Below are positions 50,506 through 57,994 of a stretch of 64,000 nucleotides of DNA, piece by piece. Source of the stretch: HGM04593 sp045533955 (lineage in GTDB: Bacteria > Bacteroidota > Bacteroidia > Bacteroidales > Bacteroidaceae). The number at the start of each line of letters is the position of its first letter. Position 1 is the stretch's first letter. The stretch is taken from assembly GCA_045533955.1 (NCBI GenBank), contig JAZSIU010000068.1, forward strand, positions 1 through 64,000. Direction: 5' to 3'. The notes below the pieces were generated by a model. That model saw nothing but the letters and a program-made list of their open reading frames with translations. It made no database searches and was not told where the DNA came from. The translations under genes and the position numbers were made by a program.

Positions 50506-52008
50506 CTATTTTATGGGTGTTGTTCCTATCCACATTATTTCGTCGGGGCGGGGAGTGGGGCTGTTGCTTGCTTTGCCTGTGTGCATTGTTATATTGGCAA
50601 TGTAGTGTGTGGTGCCCTCGGCGGTGCGCGGATGCCACTCTCGGCTCTGAATGTGTGCTGTGGCCTGCTGTATCGACTGCTCCCGGAGCCGTGGCAGCAG
50701 TGTGCTTATGGGTGTGTCGCTCTCTTGCTCGATGCTCAGATTGCAGGTTTTTGTCTCTATATTCGATATTTTGCCCTCGCCTCCGAGGTCAAACTCAATG
50801 ATGAGGCTGCATTTCCAATTCTGTGGCTCTTTTTGCTGCTCGTCGAGTGCTATGCTTGTTGCGTAGTATTCTGTTGTGGTGCGGGTTGGCCGCGGGTCGC
50901 TTGTTGATTCGGTGGAGGGCTCTTTAACCGGTGGCAGTGTGTCGCAGGGTGGCTCTGCTTTCAGTGTTGTTACTTTTTTTGTGGCTTCTGTTGCACTGTC
51001 TGTTTTTTGTGTAGTCTTTATGGCCTTTGTCGTCGCGCTGTCGGCTTTTTGTGGCTCAGGGAGCGGCTGCCGGGTCTTTTCCTTGTGCGTCTCTTGTTGC
51101 CCGATGGCGGCAGGGGGGCTGCTGTATATGTACTCGGGCTCCGAGAATAGTAGTATCACAATTATGGCTGTGGGTAGTGTATAGAGGCTCTTTAACAGTC
51201 GGCCGGGGCCCGATTTTTGACGTATCATCATCTCGACCCTCTTGCGCACGCTGCTGTGCGCAAAATTGTTAACGAGTGTGAATTTTTGCTCGCCTATTGC
51301 CTTTTTTAGTATCAGCAGTTGATAGGAACGTGCGTCGTTGCCTCTTTGCAGTGCGTAGCGGTCGGCTGAATACTCGTGAATATCTTTAAGCTCGTTTGTG
51401 AGCATATATATAAATGGGTTGAACCATTGTAGCGGTGTCAGCAGGCTTACGATGAGTATGTCCCACGAGTGTCGCCCTTTTATGTGCCCCTCCTCGTGCA
51501 GTATTATCTCTGTTCGATAGTTGTTGTAGTCGTCTTGTGAGATTACAATATTGCCGAACCAACTGAACGGGGTGATGGGGTGTGCGTGGCAGTGGAGTGT
51601 GTAGCCTGCGCGCTGCTCGCGCCACAGGGTGCCGCGGCGTATGGTGCGGCCTGTTATTATTATGTTTATGAGCAATTTTATTGCCGAGATTGAGGCGCCC
51701 GCAATGTATATAATGTATAGTATCTGCCACGGGTCGAGGCTTTTTTCTTCTTTTGTGTTGCTGTTCGTGGCGGTTGTCGTTATTATGTGGCTTGCGGTCT
51801 CGAGGACGAGATTCTGCGTGTAGGCGCCTGCCTCGATGGGGATTTTTACCTCGGCAAGGGGTAGCAGCAACGAGCCCGACAACGTGCACAGCAACAGCGC
51901 GCGGTTAAATGAGGCGAATGTCTCTTTGCGCATAAGCAGTGTAAATGGTGCATACAGAATAGCAAGTGCTATTGCCCATTTTATTATATATATAAGAAAC
52001 GTGTGCAT
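50506..52008 (-). CDS. M56-family (BlaR1-like) membrane metallopeptidase
   Basis: A 500-residue inner-membrane protein related to BlaR1/MecR1. The start at 52008 gives MHTFLIYIIKWAIALAILYAPFTLLM, first of about four membrane helices. The cytosolic zinc motif is HEEGH (EIILHEEGHIKGRHSWD), and M56-type NPFIYMLTNELKDIHEYSAD follows. In place of the penicillin-binding sensor domain of BlaR1 there is, after a last helix (about 295), a Thr/Lys-rich linker and a TonB-C-like domain (residues about 410-480). In BlaR1 the peptidase cleaves the BlaI repressor; the same is inferred here. BlaI ends 1 base upstream. Confidence 0.88.
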   Translation of the reverse strand: MHTFLIYIIKWAIALAILYAPFTLLMRKETFASFNRALLLCTLSGSLLLPLAEVKIPIEAGAYTQNLVLETASHIITTTATNSNTKEEKSLDPWQILYIIYIAGASISAIKLLINIIITGRTIRRGTLWREQRAGYTLHCHAHPITPFSWFGNIVISQDDYNNYRTEIILHEEGHIKGRHSWDILIVSLLTPLQWFNPFIYMLTNELKDIHEYSADRYALQRGNDARSYQLLILKKAIGEQKFTLVNNFAHSSVRKRVEMMIRQKSGPGRLLKSLYTLPTAIIVILLFSEPEYIYSSPPAAIGQQETHKEKTRQPLPEPQKADSATTKAIKTTQKTDSATEATKKVTTLKAEPPCDTLPPVKEPSTESTSDPRPTRTTTEYYATSIALDEQQKEPQNWKCSLIIEFDLGGEGKISNIETKTCNLSIEQESDTPISTLLPRLREQSIQQATAHIQSREWHPRTAEGTTHYIANITMHTGKASNSPTPRPDEIMWIGTTPIK

Positions 52009-52009
52009 A

Positions 52010-52381
52010 CTATTGCTTTTGTATAATTTCGATGAGTTCGCGTATCTCCTCATCGTCCATCTGCTCGTGCTCGACAAAAAATTTTACGAGTGATGCGCCC
52101 GAGCCGCCAAAGAACGAGTCTTGTACGTCTTTCATTACCATACGTGTGTATTCGGGCTTTGTAATCAGCGGGTAGTATGTGTGTGTTTTTCCGCTGAGTT
52201 TATGGTATTTTACAAAGCCTTTGTTCAGTAGTATTTTCAGAAACGTGGCCACGGTGGTGTAGGCAGGCTTTGGGTCGGGGTAGTGCGATATAATCTCGTG
52301 TATGCACCCGCCGTGAGGAAGTTCCCAAAGGATGCTCATTACTTGTATCTCGGCCTTTGTCAGTGTGTCGAATTTTTTCAT
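52010..52381 (-). CDS. blaI: BlaI/MecI/CopY-family winged-helix repressor
   Basis: A 123-residue DNA-binding repressor. It begins MKKFDTLTKAEIQVMSILWELP, has the recognition helix region KPAYTTVATFLKILLNKGFVKY and the wing KTHTYYPLI, then the dimerisation helices with FGGSGASLVKFFVEHEQMDDEEI. The start at 52381 is used; earlier in-frame codons lie in the promoter region. It is first of three genes with M56 and MG2/Sel1 in tight spacing, and probably represses its own operon from two palindromes upstream. Confidence 0.92.
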   Translation of the reverse strand: MKKFDTLTKAEIQVMSILWELPHGGCIHEIISHYPDPKPAYTTVATFLKILLNKGFVKYHKLSGKTHTYYPLITKPEYTRMVMKDVQDSFFGGSGASLVKFFVEHEQMDDEEIRELIEIIQKQ

Positions 52382-52402
52382 AGCTTGCTCTTTTGTTGTA
52401 AA

Positions 52403-52441
52403 CAAATATAAAACTAATTTTTTAGTTATCTAATATTTTAG
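52403..52441 (-). promoter_or_regulatory. promoter with twin CTAA-N4-TTAG operators (BlaI)
   Basis: On the minus strand TATATTTG (52403-52410) is a good -7 element 22 bases before the blaI ATG. Just upstream are two identical half-site palindromes, CTAA-tttt-TTAG (52414-52425) and CTAA-tatt-TTAG (52430-52441), with starts 16 bases apart. They cover the region between the -7 and -33 positions, the place expected for a repressor of the BlaI type. Binding is inferred. Confidence 0.62.
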
Positions 52442-52616
52442 TAATTGGAATTTCTTTTTTTGAGGCTCTTTTTAACACTTGTTATTAGTAATGGCTGTCT
52501 CTTTTTTAGTAATTGACAATGTTTTTTCTTTGGGTTGTTGGGGGGCGTGTGCCGATAGTAAAAAAAATCCCCTACCGCGGCGGGGGAAATTTTTGAGAAT
52601 CTTTTGCTTGGTGGAT
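52442..52616. other. gap between blaI and the tonB terminator
   Basis: No gene is credible here. It is T-rich, and around 52565-52598 AAAAAT-CCCC / GGGG-GAAATTTTT-type complementarity suggests a second, imperfect terminator. Confidence 0.4.
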
Positions 52617-52664
52617 AAAACAATTGCAGTCTGTGTCAAAAAACACACAGACTGCAATTGTTTT
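52617..52664 (-). terminator. terminator after tonB
   Basis: A 20-bp perfect stem (52617-52636 with 52645-52664, inner part TTGCAGTCTGTGT) with an 8-base loop, followed by TTTTATCC on the minus strand, 23 bases after the tonB stop. Confidence 0.85.
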
Positions 52665-52687
52665 ATGTTGTTCTAAAAGACTGCTGT

Positions 52688-53401
52688 TTACTGCAAGCGG
52701 AATACAACGGGGAGTGTAAAGCGTACGCGTACGGCCTTACCTGCCTGCTTACCGGGATTCCATTTGGGCATAGTCTTAACCACGCGAACGGCCTCCTTGT
52801 CGAGGTAAACGTCGCCCGAGCTCTTCATAACCTCTACGTCCTGAATTGAACCGTCGGTGTTAACCACAAAGTTTACGTATGTCTTACCCTGTGAGTTGTT
52901 GTCGCGGCTGATACGGGGGTAGTTGATGTTGTCTCGCAGATATTTCATAAGTGCCTGCATACCACCGGGGAATTCGGGCTGCTGCTCTACTACCTGATAG
53001 ATTGTCTCCTCCTCGGGCATCTCCTCAACGACGATGTTTACATCCTCGTTAATCTCTACAATCTCGCCCTGATCCTCGACCGACATAATCTCGCTCTCTT
53101 CAATCTCGGCGTCGTCCTCTACAATCTCAAGAATTTCGGTAATCTGCTTTGCTTGGGGAGGGGGAGGTACCACCTTCTTCTCGGGCAGTGTGATGGGCAC
53201 CATAATCTCCTCCTCGAGGAGGATACCTTGCTGAATAATCTCGCCTGTGTGCTTTTTCTCTGTTGCAGTCCACTCGAATGCTACGAAAAGGATTGCAAGC
53301 ACCAGAACATAACCGATGAGAAGCCAGCTTGTCTTGTTCTTTTCAAGATTGGCTTCGGGGCTTTTCTTTACCTCAATGAGGTTTTTTGTCTCTTTACTCA
53401 T
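52688..53401 (-). CDS. tonB: energy transducer TonB
   Basis: Links proton-motive force to outer-membrane receptors. The 237-residue protein has an N-terminal membrane helix (about 25-45, TSWLLIGYVLVLAILFVAF), an acidic and Pro-rich periplasmic linker (KKVVPPPPQAKQ, then Glu/Asp/Ile-rich), and the C-terminal TonB domain from EFPGGMQALMKYL to the end (YVNFVVNTDGSIQDVEV, PKWNPGKQAGKAVRVRFTLPV). No ExbB or ExbD gene is adjacent. It is monocistronic, with a strong terminator after it. Confidence 0.94.
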   Translation of the reverse strand: MSKETKNLIEVKKSPEANLEKNKTSWLLIGYVLVLAILFVAFEWTATEKKHTGEIIQQGILLEEEIMVPITLPEKKVVPPPPQAKQITEILEIVEDDAEIEESEIMSVEDQGEIVEINEDVNIVVEEMPEEETIYQVVEQQPEFPGGMQALMKYLRDNINYPRISRDNNSQGKTYVNFVVNTDGSIQDVEVMKSSGDVYLDKEAVRVVKTMPKWNPGKQAGKAVRVRFTLPVVFRLQ

Positions 53402-53451
53402 TTTGTTAATTTTTTATTGTTATTTATTGTTTTTGTGCAATTTTCACAATG

Positions 53452-53459
53452 CAAAAATA
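53452..53459 (-). promoter_or_regulatory. putative -7 element, tonB
   Basis: TATTTTTG on the minus strand, 51 bases before the tonB ATG, matches TAnnTTTG. No -33 box at the right distance. Confidence 0.45.
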
Positions 53460-53594
53460 CAACTGTTTGCCCAAATAAAAAAGAAAAAACTCTTTTTTAA
53501 TCTTACAACGGGTGTTTGTAACGTATTATTATTCAGTAGATTATAAAATTATTTTCTTTTTTCTTTCTTACAGAATTTTTGTCCGATTGTAAAC

Positions 53595-53667
53595 TGTTGA
53601 GAATCAACGTGTTACAATGCTGATAAAATATTTTATTATTAGTGTGTTGATAATCAATGCTTTACAA
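53595..53667. repeat. two imperfect 23-base direct repeats
   Basis: TGTTGA-g-AATCAA-cgtg-TTACAA (53595-53617) and TGTTGA-t-AATCAA-tgct-TTACAA (53645-53667) are 50 bases apart and differ at four positions. Each core reads TTGA-n-AATCAA, itself a near-palindrome. They lie about 200 bases upstream of tonB. They may be operator sites or remnants of a repeat family. Confidence 0.5.
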
Positions 53668-53695
53668 GTTGATTCTTGCATTTGTCGATTGTGTA

Positions 53696-53740
53696 ATCAA
53701 AAAAGTGAGCCAATTTTAAAAATTGGCTCACTTTTTTGAT
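53696..53740. terminator. terminator after GH2 beta-galactosidase gene
   Basis: Two 22-base perfect arms (53696-53717, 53719-53740; inner GTGAGCCAATTTT) around a 1-base loop, with A/T runs on the outside, 15 bases after the stop of the minus-strand gene. Confidence 0.83.
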
Positions 53741-53755
53741 GTTATCGGATACTTT

Positions 53756-56700
53756 TTACTTTACTGCCGAGATGCGTAGTTTGTAGCTCATTTTCTTATT
53801 GGGCACGCGATACTCGGGCAGCGTGTCAACGTCGGCACCGCACGATGCGTTACCTATTCCGCGCATCCACGCGTCGAAGTGAACAACGGTGTAGGGACGG
53901 GCTGTCATCTCCCAATAGTGCCCGCTTCTCATAAGGTCTTCGTCGGTGTAGGGAAGGGCCGAGAAGCTGACATTGCCTTCGGTTACAATCTTGACGCCCT
54001 CGCCAAGCTCGTTGGTGAAGATTACTTCGCGCAGACCCTCGCGGCTGCCGCTGCTCTGAGGCTTGACGTAACGGTCGGCCATTGCATCGACTGTGGTGTT
54101 GTAACGTCCAACAACAACGCCGTCCTTGCGGTCAACGGTATTCTCCCACGGGCCGTAAGCGTAGTAGTTGACATATTTCAGGGTCGAGTCGATGCCGCAG
54201 ATGAGGCCTGCACGGCGCAGATTGTTGCTCTTGGGAACAAATGTTGCCTCAACATCTACAATGCCTTGAGGATAGATTGTGTAGTTAATCTCTGTATCGC
54301 AGATTGAACCCTTGCGTACTGTCTTTACAACTGTGTTGCCATTCTCCTCGACAACTTTTATCTCGCCCTTAGCTTCGAGGCCGTTGCTTGTCTGCTTATA
54401 CTGCTTGTCCTTATTGTGGCGCTCATATTGATAGTCGTAGCCCTGACGGTCGTTCTCAATCCAGCGGTGGTTGCTGTACAAGAAGCCCTGTCCGTGGGTG
54501 ATAATTTCCTTTCCGTCGAGTGTGAGGGCTGTGAGCTGTGCTGTCTCGTTATCGAATTTCAGAGACACCTTTTCGTTGCCTATGATGGTCTCGTGCAGCG
54601 ACGAGGTAGCGGCAAGAGCATCGCCCTTGGCCTTAATCTCGGCCATCGGTGCACGCTCGGCAAGGGTGAATTGCTCAAATGCCTCCTCGTGTCCCGCCTT
54701 TGCGTGCAGTTGGGCGTCGCGGTGCAGCAGACGAACTGTCAGAAGCAGCTCGTCGCCATTCTTCTGAGCCTTCTCGATGTTGGCCTTCTTCACAGTGAGC
54801 CATACTTTGGGGCTTTCGCCACTTGCGGCCGAGGGGGCTGCTTTAAGGCCCGAATATACAATCTCGCCATTCTTTACAACGTCGTAGGCAACGTCAAACT
54901 CGTCGAGGTTGGTAAAGTTATACTTATTCTTAATCTCTATTGCTACAATGCCATACTCTTTGTCGATTGCCGCTATCGTAAATTCGGCAAATTGGTGAGC
55001 TGCCTTAACTTCTTTGAGCTTGGCGCTCTCTTGACGTGTGGGCGAGATAATACCATTCGAGCAGAAATTGCCCTGATGGGGGCCGGGATAGTCGTAGCCT
55101 GTGTGCAGCTCGAAGATGCCCTCTTTCATCTTGTGGGGGTCGAAAATTGCTTGGTCAACCCAATCCCAGATACATCCGCCGATGCACGAGTTTGATGCCT
55201 CAATCTTCTGCCAATACTCTTTGAGGTTACCGATGGCGTTACCCATTGCGTGGGCATACTCGCAGATGAACATTGGCTTGTCGAGGTTGTTGGTGTATTT
55301 ATCCATCCACGCCTGACCGGGGTACATCTTCGAGTAGAAGTCGCTGAAGCGTCCGCCGCCATAATCGCTTCTCGAACGTGTGCCCTCGTAGTGGACGGGG
55401 CGGCTGTCGAGACGCTTGGCCTCGTCGTAGCAGGGACCGAAATTGTTACCGTTACCGGCCTCGTTGCCAAGCGACCACATTACCACCGATGCGTGGTTAC
55501 GGTCGCGCAGAACCATACGGTTGATGCGGTCAACGAATGAGGGTATCCACGACTCGCGGTCCGAGATTGATTGGTTGGCGTGGTCCTCGAGGTCGGCCTC
55601 GTCGCAGCAGTATAGTCCGAAATAGTCGAACATTGCATACATACGGGCTGCGTTGGGGTAGTGGCTGGTGCGGATTGTGTTGATGTTATTCTGTTTCATC
55701 AACAGAACATCGCGCAGCATAGAGCGTGTGGTTACGGCACGTCCCAGCGCGGGGTGAGTATCGTGGCGGTTGACGCCCTTGAAGAATACGCGCTCGCCGT
55801 TGATATATACGAGTGAGTTTTTAATCTCAATCTTGCGGAATCCGTGCTTTGTCGAGAAGGCCATCTCTTGGTTGCCATTTTCGTCGAGCTGTGTGATGCG
55901 TACGGTGTAAAGGTTGGGCTTCTCGGCGCTCCACAGCTTGATGTTCTCGACGCTGAGCTTAATGTCGCCGCTCAGGGCTGCGATGCGGGCTGCAGTGTTC
56001 AAGGTAACCGAGTCGCTTGCAACCAATTGTCCCTCGGTGTCGTAGATAGCGGCTTTGACGGTCTTTTTACCGGGGATATAATCGCGGTTGTCGAGCTCGA
56101 AATTTACGTTCACCGATGCACTGCCGAGGTCGTCCGAGAGCTCGCTTGTTATGTAGTGGTCGCGCACCGATACTTTGGGTACGTTGTACAGATAAACGTC
56201 GCGGAAGATACCGCTCATACGGAACATATCCTGGCACTCGAGGTACGAGCCGTCGCACCAGCGGAACACCTGTACGGCCAGCTTATTCTCGCCCCTCTTC
56301 AGAAGGTTGGTAAGGTCGAATTCGGCTACGTTGTTCGAACCCTGTGAGTAACCTACATACTCGCCGTTGAGCCATACAAAGGCTGCCGAGTAGATTCCGC
56401 CAAAATGAATGAATGTGCGGCGGCCGTCCCAATCCTCGGGAATCTCGAATGTGCGCACGTATGAGCCCACAGGGTTAATGCCGTAATTCTTACCGCCGTC
56501 GTTGTATCCCGGGCGGGCGTTGATAAAGGGAGGAGTGTTAGAGTGGGGATACTCGACGTTGTTGTATATGGGCTTGTCGTAACCCAGCATCTCCCAATTC
56601 GAGGGTACGGGGATATTGTCCCACGAGCTGACGTCGAATCCCTCTTCGAAGAATGTCAGGGGGCGTTGCGAGGGCTCGCTGACAAGGTTGAATTTCCACG

Positions 56701-57787
56701 TGCCATTGAGTGTCATATAACGGCTGTTGACGGGCTTTGTCCACGGTGTGGCGTAGTATCTTGCATCGGCAAGCATCTCGGCCTCGTTGTTGTAGGGCAT
56801 ATATGTTGCAACGCCACGCTCTTTGTTCTCGGCAAAGACTGTCTCGTCCTCCCATTTGGGCGATGCAATCTTGGGTTTTTCGACAACCTCGAATGTGAAC
56901 CACGCGCAGCTGTCGGCGGGATTCTTTTCTACTCGCATCATACGACCATCTTTAAGAGTGTACATTGTGCCCTCTTTTCCGGCCGATACGATGAGGAAAC
57001 TGCCTTTTTGTCCCTCGACGGGCTCGAAGCGGAATTTTGCATTGTTCCACACGCCTGTCGTTGCGGGCCATTGGAGCAGATAGTCGATGCTTGCATTGTT
57101 GCCGCCGTCGTCGAAATTCTGTCCGTAGAAGGCATTCTCGACTGCAAATGTGTAAAGGTCGATGGTCTTTACGTTCCAATATTGTCCGCGGTTGTTGGCG
57201 TTAAATTCCTCGCCCACGATGCGTGCGTTATTCTCGCCCGAGTCGTTGTTGCCGATGACTGTGCCGGGGTTTACGGCCGAACGGATAAGGTAGGTAAGGT
57301 CGTTGTCGAAGCCTGCGTATTTCGACTCTTCGATGCGGAACTGTGCTGCCTTGTGTGTGGCAGCTTTCTCCTTGCTGATGAGCACAAGAGCGCCCTTCGA
57401 TTTTGCCGCAGCTACATTGGGGCTGTTGGCGGGGATAAGGAGTCCGTTCTCGTATTTCCACAATTGTGCCTCGTCCGAGCCGTTATTCTCGCCCACCTCG
57501 ACGCGGTTACCGTTGACGCGCAGTGCGTGGTTGGTTACGGGGTTGATGATGCGCCAACTGCCCGAAAGGTCGGTGATTGTCCAATATTGTGCAGAGTTTT
57601 TATCCTCAAGGTCGATGAGGCTCACTGCATTGTCTTTCTTCTCGGTTACGACGTTTCCTTTGTCGCCCGATGCAAAAATGTGGTAGAGTTTACCCTTTAC
57701 AAAGGTTGTCTGCGCAAAGCTGCTTACGGCAACAAAGAGTGCCATAATAGCAAGCGTCAGACCCTGTTTTAAGCGGTTGTTTGACAT
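53756..57787 (-). CDS. lacZ: GH2 beta-galactosidase with N-terminal beta-trefoil-like domains
   Basis: A 1,343-residue exported enzyme with a signal peptide (LTLAIMALFVAVSSFAQ). Residues about 30-310 look like two ricin-type beta-trefoil modules (NSAQYWTITDLSGSWRIINPVTNHALRV, GQYWNVKTIDLYTF). Then come the LacZ domains: the sugar-binding sandwich (GSYVRTFEIPEDWDGRRTF), an Ig-like domain, the TIM barrel with acid/base E776 (SLGNEAGN) and nucleophile E843 (CEYAHAMGN), and the C-terminal LacZ small-chain domain. Specificity is probably beta-galactoside. It is alone, without SusC/SusD, which is unusual for a Bacteroidales polysaccharide locus. Confidence 0.92.
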   Translation of the reverse strand: MSNNRLKQGLTLAIMALFVAVSSFAQTTFVKGKLYHIFASGDKGNVVTEKKDNAVSLIDLEDKNSAQYWTITDLSGSWRIINPVTNHALRVNGNRVEVGENNGSDEAQLWKYENGLLIPANSPNVAAAKSKGALVLISKEKAATHKAAQFRIEESKYAGFDNDLTYLIRSAVNPGTVIGNNDSGENNARIVGEEFNANNRGQYWNVKTIDLYTFAVENAFYGQNFDDGGNNASIDYLLQWPATTGVWNNAKFRFEPVEGQKGSFLIVSAGKEGTMYTLKDGRMMRVEKNPADSCAWFTFEVVEKPKIASPKWEDETVFAENKERGVATYMPYNNEAEMLADARYYATPWTKPVNSRYMTLNGTWKFNLVSEPSQRPLTFFEEGFDVSSWDNIPVPSNWEMLGYDKPIYNNVEYPHSNTPPFINARPGYNDGGKNYGINPVGSYVRTFEIPEDWDGRRTFIHFGGIYSAAFVWLNGEYVGYSQGSNNVAEFDLTNLLKRGENKLAVQVFRWCDGSYLECQDMFRMSGIFRDVYLYNVPKVSVRDHYITSELSDDLGSASVNVNFELDNRDYIPGKKTVKAAIYDTEGQLVASDSVTLNTAARIAALSGDIKLSVENIKLWSAEKPNLYTVRITQLDENGNQEMAFSTKHGFRKIEIKNSLVYINGERVFFKGVNRHDTHPALGRAVTTRSMLRDVLLMKQNNINTIRTSHYPNAARMYAMFDYFGLYCCDEADLEDHANQSISDRESWIPSFVDRINRMVLRDRNHASVVMWSLGNEAGNGNNFGPCYDEAKRLDSRPVHYEGTRSRSDYGGGRFSDFYSKMYPGQAWMDKYTNNLDKPMFICEYAHAMGNAIGNLKEYWQKIEASNSCIGGCIWDWVDQAIFDPHKMKEGIFELHTGYDYPGPHQGNFCSNGIISPTRQESAKLKEVKAAHQFAEFTIAAIDKEYGIVAIEIKNKYNFTNLDEFDVAYDVVKNGEIVYSGLKAAPSAASGESPKVWLTVKKANIEKAQKNGDELLLTVRLLHRDAQLHAKAGHEEAFEQFTLAERAPMAEIKAKGDALAATSSLHETIIGNEKVSLKFDNETAQLTALTLDGKEIITHGQGFLYSNHRWIENDRQGYDYQYERHNKDKQYKQTSNGLEAKGEIKVVEENGNTVVKTVRKGSICDTEINYTIYPQGIVDVEATFVPKSNNLRRAGLICGIDSTLKYVNYYAYGPWENTVDRKDGVVVGRYNTTVDAMADRYVKPQSSGSREGLREVIFTNELGEGVKIVTEGNVSFSALPYTDEDLMRSGHYWEMTARPYTVVHFDAWMRGIGNASCGADVDTLPEYRVPNKKMSYKLRISAVK

Positions 57788-57848
57788 ATCTTTTATTTTT
57801 TGGTTAATAGTTTTTGTCGGTTAGGTTGAGCGGATGCTTCTAATTTTG

Positions 57849-57856
57849 CGAAAATA
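57849..57856 (-). promoter_or_regulatory. putative -7 element (TATTTTCG), GH2 gene
   Basis: TATTTTCG on the minus strand, about 62 bases before the ATG, in a T-rich context. It shares the TAnnTTCG form seen elsewhere. Confidence 0.35.
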
Positions 57857-57955
57857 ATAAAAAAAAATGAAAAGAAAGGAGAACGGGGTGTTAAATAATA
57901 AAATATTATGTTGCCTCCGATTTTTATTTAAGCTCTTCTTCCTTTGGCGGGTAAT

Positions 57956-57994
57956 GAAAAAGAGGGGCACCGGCGAGTGGGGCGGTACTCCTCT
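57956..57994 (-). terminator. terminator after umuC
   Basis: Stem AGAGGgGcACCG (57961-57972) with CGGTaCtCCTCT (57983-57994), starting at the umuC stop, followed on the minus strand by TTTTTC. Confidence 0.7.

Larger units (their letters stand above)
53402..53755. other. intergenic region, tonB leader and lacZ trailer
   Basis: No gene seen. It contains a TATTTTTG box for tonB (53452-53459), a pair of imperfect 23-base direct repeats (53595-53667) and the GH2 gene's terminator (53696-53740). Confidence 0.6.

Noticed and set aside
56543..57772. A 409-codon frame on the plus strand
   Set aside because: It is entirely antisense to the GH2 gene, whose domains and catalytic residues are clear.
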